A stretch of 9,122 nt of DNA, taken from positions 1 to 9,122 of the forward strand of contig JAEHDO010000196.1 of assembly GCA_016880375.1 (NCBI GenBank), written 5' to 3'. Each line of letters begins with the position of its first letter. Position 1 is the stretch's first letter. The notes beneath the pieces were generated by a model, which saw only the letters and a program-made list of their open reading frames with translations, made no database searches and was not told the DNA's origin. Positions 6,045-9,122 of the stretch are shown here, piece by piece. Made by a program: the position numbers and the translations under genes. The DNA comes from Betaproteobacteria bacterium (GTDB taxonomy: Bacteria; Pseudomonadota; Gammaproteobacteria; Burkholderiales; Rhodocyclaceae).

Positions 6045-7040
6045 ATGAGCTTCGAGGTCTTCGTCTTTCTGATCATTCTCGCCCTGGCGTTCGACTTCAT
6101 GAACGGTTTTCATGACGCCGCGAACTCGATTGCCACTGTCGTCTCCACCGGCGTGCTGCGGCCGCACCATGCGGTGGCCTTCGCAGCCTTCTTTAATTTC
6201 GCCGCCCTGTTCATTTTCCAGCTCAAGGTGGCAGCCACCGTCGGCAAGGGCATCGTCGACCCGTCGATAGTCGACCACTACGTGATTTTCGGCGCACTGA
6301 CGGGAGCGCTCGCCTGGAACATCGTCACCTGGTACTACGGCCTTCCCTCCAGTTCGTCGCATGCGCTGATTGGCGGGTTGATCGGCGCCGTCGTGGCCAA
6401 GGTGGGCACGGTCGGGCTGATCAATTCCGGCATCGGCAAGACGCTGGTGTTCATCGTCGTTTCCCCCGCGCTGGGTTTCCTCCTCGGGGGGATGCTGATG
6501 CTGGCGGTATCCTGGCTGTACAGGCGCTCGGCGCCGTCCCGCGTCGATCGCTGGTTCCGCCGGCTGCAACTCTTCTCCGCCGGCTACTACAGCCTCGGCC
6601 ACGGTGCCAACGATGCACAGAAGACCATCGGCGTCATCTGGCTGCTGATGATTTCCGGGGGGTATCTTGCCGCCGATGCCCAGCGCCCGCCCGACTGGGT
6701 GATTCTCTCGTGCTATGTGGCGATCGCCCTGGGTACGCTCCTGGGCGGCTGGCGCATCGTCAAGACCATGGGGCAGCGGCTGACCAAGATCAAGCCGGTC
6801 GGCGGCTTCTGCGCCGAGACCGGCGGCGCCATCACGCTGACTTTCGCCTCGCTTGCCGGCATCCCGGTGTCCACCACCCACACCATTACCGGCGCCATCG
6901 TCGGCGTCGGCTCCGCGCACAAGCTCTCGGCAGTGCGCTGGGGGCTGGCGGGCAACATCGTCTGGGCATGGATTCTCACCATTCCCTGCTCGGCTTTCAT
7001 GGCAGCGGTGGCGTGGTATCTGGGCGAGTTGTACCTGTAG
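6045..7040 (+). CDS. Inorganic phosphate transporter, PiT family
   Basis: This 331-residue inner-membrane protein is of the PiT family, low-affinity symporters that bring in phosphate, often as a metal-phosphate complex with protons. The two family signature repeats are both present: FDFMNGFHDAANSIAT (16-31) and GHGANDAQKTIGV (185-197). Each is followed by a second repeated block: SSSHALIGGLIGA (103-115) and VSTTHTITGAIVG (275-287). This shows the internal duplication of the family. By eye there are about eight to ten hydrophobic segments, with a basic cytoplasmic loop near 160-175 (RRSAPSRVDRWFRR). The length matches the short bacterial PiT form rather than E. coli PitA (about 500). The ATG at 6045 has no strong Shine-Dalgarno; the next in-frame ATG would remove most of the first membrane segment. 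It is second in an operon with the DUF47 gene. Its stop lies 3 nt from that of the convergent phoD. The name pit is often used, but I leave the symbol empty. Confidence 0.95.
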   Translation: MSFEVFVFLIILALAFDFMNGFHDAANSIATVVSTGVLRPHHAVAFAAFFNFAALFIFQLKVAATVGKGIVDPSIVDHYVIFGALTGALAWNIVTWYYGLPSSSSHALIGGLIGAVVAKVGTVGLINSGIGKTLVFIVVSPALGFLLGGMLMLAVSWLYRRSAPSRVDRWFRRLQLFSAGYYSLGHGANDAQKTIGVIWLLMISGGYLAADAQRPPDWVILSCYVAIALGTLLGGWRIVKTMGQRLTKIKPVGGFCAETGGAITLTFASLAGIPVSTTHTITGAIVGVGSAHKLSAVRWGLAGNIVWAWILTIPCSAFMAAVAWYLGELYL

Positions 7041-7043
7041 CGC

Positions 7044-8576
7044 TCAGGCCGCTTCCGCCCCGGGGCGGCCGCCCTCCACGACAAAAGAGGCAAGGGTGGA
7101 TATCGGCGAATCCGCTGCTTTCTCGCTGTCGATAACCCGCAACTGTGCCAGGCAGCGCTTTTCCGCAAGGTCCATCACGACATAGCCGCGCTTCTCGCCG
7201 TTGGCGAAGCACACGTGCGGATTCTCGGCGCGCAAGGCGTCCAGGCGCGCCTGCGCCTGCCCCTGGGAAGTGATCGAGGTGCCGCAGAACTCGGTGGCGA
7301 CAACGGGAGACTGCGTGTCGTCGAAATCCACCCTCAGGTCGGAGACGCAGTTGAAATGCACGTCGCCGCCGATGACCAGCGGGTTGGCCGGCCGGCGCTC
7401 GGCAATCGCCTGCAGCAGCCGCGCGCGCGCCGCGGGGTAGCCGTCCCAGCCGTCGCTCCAGAATTTCCGCTCGGGCCCAGGCGTGCGGGCCGTCTGCGCC
7501 ATGAGCAGCTGCTGCGCGATGATGTTCCAGTGCGTACGGGAAGCGGAAAGGCCGTCGTAAAGCCAGTTTTCCTGCTCCGTACCGAGGAGGGTGCGCTGCC
7601 TCTCCAGGCGTGCAGGGCAATTCAGGTCGTCGATCACATTGCTGCCGCCCCGGCCGAACCTCGGACAGGCCTGGTGGTCGCGGTATTGCCGGCCGTCGAG
7701 CACATGGAAGCGGGCCAGCCCGCCGAAATCGTAGCGGCCATAAAGCTGCATGCGGGGACCGGCCGGCCGGGATTGCTTGCGAAGCGGCATGTGCTCCCAG
7801 TAGGCCTGGTAGGCGGCGGCGCGGCGGACGAGGAAATTCGGGTCGAGATCTTCCGAGCGGTCATTGGCATAGTCGTTGTCCACCTCGTGGTCGTCCCAGG
7901 TGACGAGCCACGGAAATGCGGCATGACAGCGCTGCAGGTCGGCATCCGACTTGTAGCGGGCGTAGCGGTTGCGGTACTGCTCCAGGGTGGCGGGCTCCGG
8001 CCCCTCGTGCTTGCGCACATGCCGGCTGCCCCAGGAGGATTCGTAGATGTAGTCGCCGAGGAAGACCACCAGGTCCAGGTTTTCCGCCGCCATGTGGCGG
8101 TGGGCGGCGTAGAAGCCCTGCTCGTACTGTTGGCAGGAGGCAAAGGCGAAGCGCAGGCGGTCCGCCGTGGCGCCGCCTGGCGGGGCGGTCCGCGTGCGTC
8201 CGGCCGGGCTGACGGCATCGCCGGCCATGAAGCGGTACCAGTACCAGCGGGCCGGCGCCAGGCCCTCCACCTCGACATGCACGCTATGCGCGTACTGCGG
8301 TTCGGCCAGCGCCCTGCCGTGCCGGATGATGTCGCGGAAGCCTGCGTCGCGGGCGATTTCCCAGCGCACCTCGATTGTCGCCGGCGGCAGGCCGCCGCCG
8401 TTCAAGGGATCGGGCGCCAGCCGCGTCCACAGCACGACGCCGTCGGGCAGGGGCGCACCCGAGGCGATGCCCAGGGAGAACGGATAGGCGGCGAACGCCG
8501 GCCGGGCCCACAACCGCGGCGCGGCGAGCGCGGCGGCGGCTGCAATCAGGAAGCTGCGGCGGTCGAAGCGGCTCAC
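7044..8576 (-). CDS. phoD: PhoD-type alkaline phosphatase/phosphodiesterase, Tat-exported
   Basis: This 510-residue metallophosphoesterase is of the PhoD family, which releases phosphate from mono- and diesters outside the cytoplasm and uses calcium and iron in the Bacillus enzyme. A twin-arginine signal opens the protein: SRFDRRSFLIAA with Arg6-Arg7, a hydrophobic Ala-rich core, and a likely cut after ARPAFA near residue 29. An N-terminal PhoD beta domain (about 30-135) starts YPFSLGIASGAPLPDGVVLW. The catalytic domain shows FASCQQYEQGFY with the iron-ligand-like Cys148, VVFLGDYIYE with Asp175, VTWDDHEVDNDYAND (225-239), QQLLMAQ (355-361) and GGDVHFN (403-409). The GTG at 8576 was chosen because it places the twin-arginine motif close to the start, although no Shine-Dalgarno is visible; a GTG at 8624 would add 16 residues and run into the divergent gene. 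It is convergent with the PiT gene, so the neighbourhood suggests phosphate scavenging. No clear Pho box was seen in the 41-nt divergent gap. Confidence 0.93.
   Translation of the reverse strand: MSRFDRRSFLIAAAAALAAPRLWARPAFAAYPFSLGIASGAPLPDGVVLWTRLAPDPLNGGGLPPATIEVRWEIARDAGFRDIIRHGRALAEPQYAHSVHVEVEGLAPARWYWYRFMAGDAVSPAGRTRTAPPGGATADRLRFAFASCQQYEQGFYAAHRHMAAENLDLVVFLGDYIYESSWGSRHVRKHEGPEPATLEQYRNRYARYKSDADLQRCHAAFPWLVTWDDHEVDNDYANDRSEDLDPNFLVRRAAAYQAYWEHMPLRKQSRPAGPRMQLYGRYDFGGLARFHVLDGRQYRDHQACPRFGRGGSNVIDDLNCPARLERQRTLLGTEQENWLYDGLSASRTHWNIIAQQLLMAQTARTPGPERKFWSDGWDGYPAARARLLQAIAERRPANPLVIGGDVHFNCVSDLRVDFDDTQSPVVATEFCGTSITSQGQAQARLDALRAENPHVCFANGEKRGYVVMDLAEKRCLAQLRVIDSEKAADSPISTLASFVVEGGRPGAEAA
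7047..7070. repeat. GC-rich inverted repeat at the convergent ends of the PiT and phoD genes
   Basis: GGCCGC at 7047-7052 pairs with GCGGCC at 7065-7070, and inside it a perfect 14-bp palindrome covers 7055-7068. It lies in the last codons of phoD, just after the PiT stop. With no T-run on either side it is not a classic terminator. It could slow both convergent polymerases or simply reflect Gly/Pro/Ala codons in GC-rich DNA. Confidence 0.3.
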
Positions 8577-8581
8577 GAGTT

Positions 8582-8587
8582 TACAAT
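8582..8587 (+). promoter_or_regulatory. Possible -10 element for the MBL-fold hydrolase gene
   Basis: TACAAT lies in the 41-nt gap between the divergent phoD and hydrolase starts, and matches the sigma-70 -10 consensus at five of six positions. It would give a leader of about 25 nt. No clear -35 is seen, and the upstream bases belong to the phoD signal peptide coding region. Confidence 0.35.
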
Positions 8588-8617
8588 GCGCAAATCCCAA
8601 TATCGACGCCGAAGAGC

Positions 8618-9122
8618 ATGCCACACATTACCGACTACGAGCATGGCATCAGCGCCATCGATTCCGGCTTCGGCCGGCCGCAACTCGCCGCCATTCACCT
8701 GATTGCCGAAGGTGACCATGCTGCACTCGTGGACACCGGCAGCAACGCTTCCCTGCCGATCGTGATGCGGGCGCTCAAGGCCAGGGGGCTGGCCCCCGCG
8801 CAGGTCGAATACGTCATCCTCACCCACATCCACCTCGACCACGCCGGCGGCGCCGGCGCCCTGATGCAGGCCCTGCCCAATGCCCGGCTCACCGTGCACC
8901 CGCGCGGGGCGCGGCACATGGTCGATCCGGCCCGGCTGGTCGCCGGCACCATCGCCGTGTATGGCGAAGCACAGGCACGCCGGATGTACGGCGACATTCT
9001 GCCGATCCCTGCCAGCCGCATTGTGGAAACGCCCGAGGGGGCGACGATCCGCCTGGGCGAAAGAGCACTGACCTTCCTCGACACCCCCGGCCATGCCCGC
9101 CATCATGTCTGCATCCGCGACG
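8618..9122 (+). CDS. MBL-fold metallohydrolase, N-terminal part (runs off right edge)
   Basis: The frame is open from the ATG at 8618 to the window end, giving the first 168 residues of a metallo-beta-lactamase-fold hydrolase; the 3' end is missing. The metal-binding motif THIHLDHAGG is at residues 69-78, with His70, His72, Asp74 and His75 as zinc ligands, preceded by LVDTGS (38-43). A further metal ligand, His159, lies in LDTPGHARHH, a family feature. The N-terminus MPHITDYEHGISAIDSGF lacks a signal peptide, so it is probably cytoplasmic. GAAGAG (8611-8616) precedes the ATG by only one base, so it is a poor Shine-Dalgarno, but no other start fits. The gene is divergent from phoD with a 41-nt gap. 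The superfamily covers thioesterases, lactonases, glyoxalase II-like enzymes and nucleases, so the substrate is open. The short spacing after the motif and the GHxxHH site look more like glyoxalase II/lactonase-type hydrolases than RNA-processing enzymes, but this is a guess. Confidence 0.9.
   Translation, partial: MPHITDYEHGISAIDSGFGRPQLAAIHLIAEGDHAALVDTGSNASLPIVMRALKARGLAPAQVEYVILTHIHLDHAGGAGALMQALPNARLTVHPRGARHMVDPARLVAGTIAVYGEAQARRMYGDILPIPASRIVETPEGATIRLGERALTFLDTPGHARHHVCIRD

Noticed and set aside
5193..6920. Long open frame of 575 codons on the minus strand opposite the DUF47 and PiT genes
   Set aside because: It is the antisense shadow of two well-supported genes, rich in Gly, Asp, Arg and His as expected from GC-rich DNA, and has no recognisable domain.
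8577..8624. GTG start at 8624 for phoD
   Set aside because: It would push the twin-arginine motif over 20 residues inward and overlap the hydrolase start; the GTG at 8576 gives a normal Tat signal.
7215..8702. Open frame of 495 codons on the + strand opposite phoD
   Set aside because: It is the antisense of a gene with complete PhoD motifs, and it runs across the start of the MBL hydrolase in another frame; composition is Ala/Gly/Arg-rich with no motif.
1..9122. CRISPR array, insertion sequence, phage or defence island
   Set aside because: No regularly spaced direct repeats, transposase, integrase or toxin-antitoxin-like gene is visible; composition looks even and the genes are core metabolism and maintenance.

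Overview
The window reads as ordinary chromosomal DNA from a GC-rich (by eye roughly 60% or more) betaproteobacterium, perhaps Rhodocyclales-like. The basis is the 5S rRNA 3' end, which closely resembles betaproteobacterial 5S as I remember it, together with protein families typical of that class: DadA, a DUF47-PiT pair, a stand-alone Y-family polymerase, and a short cytosolic FKBP. The genus cannot be fixed from this stretch. I see no insertion sequence, phage gene, CRISPR array or tRNA.

Layout, left to right. (1) Bases 1-75 are the 3' end of a 5S rRNA gene, so an rRNA operon ends here. A strong rho-independent hairpin follows at 87-122. (2) A zinc-dependent medium-chain alcohol dehydrogenase lies on the + strand (170-1294). 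(3) A three-gene minus-strand run is read from 4254 down to 1322: D-amino-acid dehydrogenase DadA, a small secreted Pro/Cys protein that starts 4 nt after the dadA stop, and a Y-family DNA polymerase. Its 3' end converges on the alcohol dehydrogenase. (4) Divergent from dadA are msrA (peptide methionine sulfoxide reductase) and a small FKBP-type prolyl isomerase, 25 nt apart on the + strand; these are protein repair and folding functions. (5) A + strand pair follows, a DUF47/PhoU-like protein and a PiT-family phosphate transporter, 33 nt apart. This is the standard arrangement of a low-affinity phosphate uptake module. (6) A Tat-exported PhoD-type phosphatase lies on the minus strand, its stop only 3 nt from that of the transporter. 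(7) Divergent from phoD, a metallo-beta-lactamase-fold hydrolase runs off the right edge.

Functional reading: the most coherent neighbourhood is 5385-8576. A periplasmic PhoD could release phosphate from esters, the PiT transporter could carry it in, and the DUF47 protein probably modulates the transporter. The convergent layout means phoD is not in the same transcript as the transporter, so a joint pathway is inferred from adjacency only.

I found no convincing new system. The least explained items are the secreted 128-residue protein, which has two similar Cys-Gly-Cys mini-motifs flanking a proline-rich linker, and its placement between dadA and the Y-family polymerase. All the large genes are intact; only the 5S gene and the hydrolase are cut, by the window edges. 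Gaps between genes are all about 110 bases or less, so there is no long unexplained stretch.
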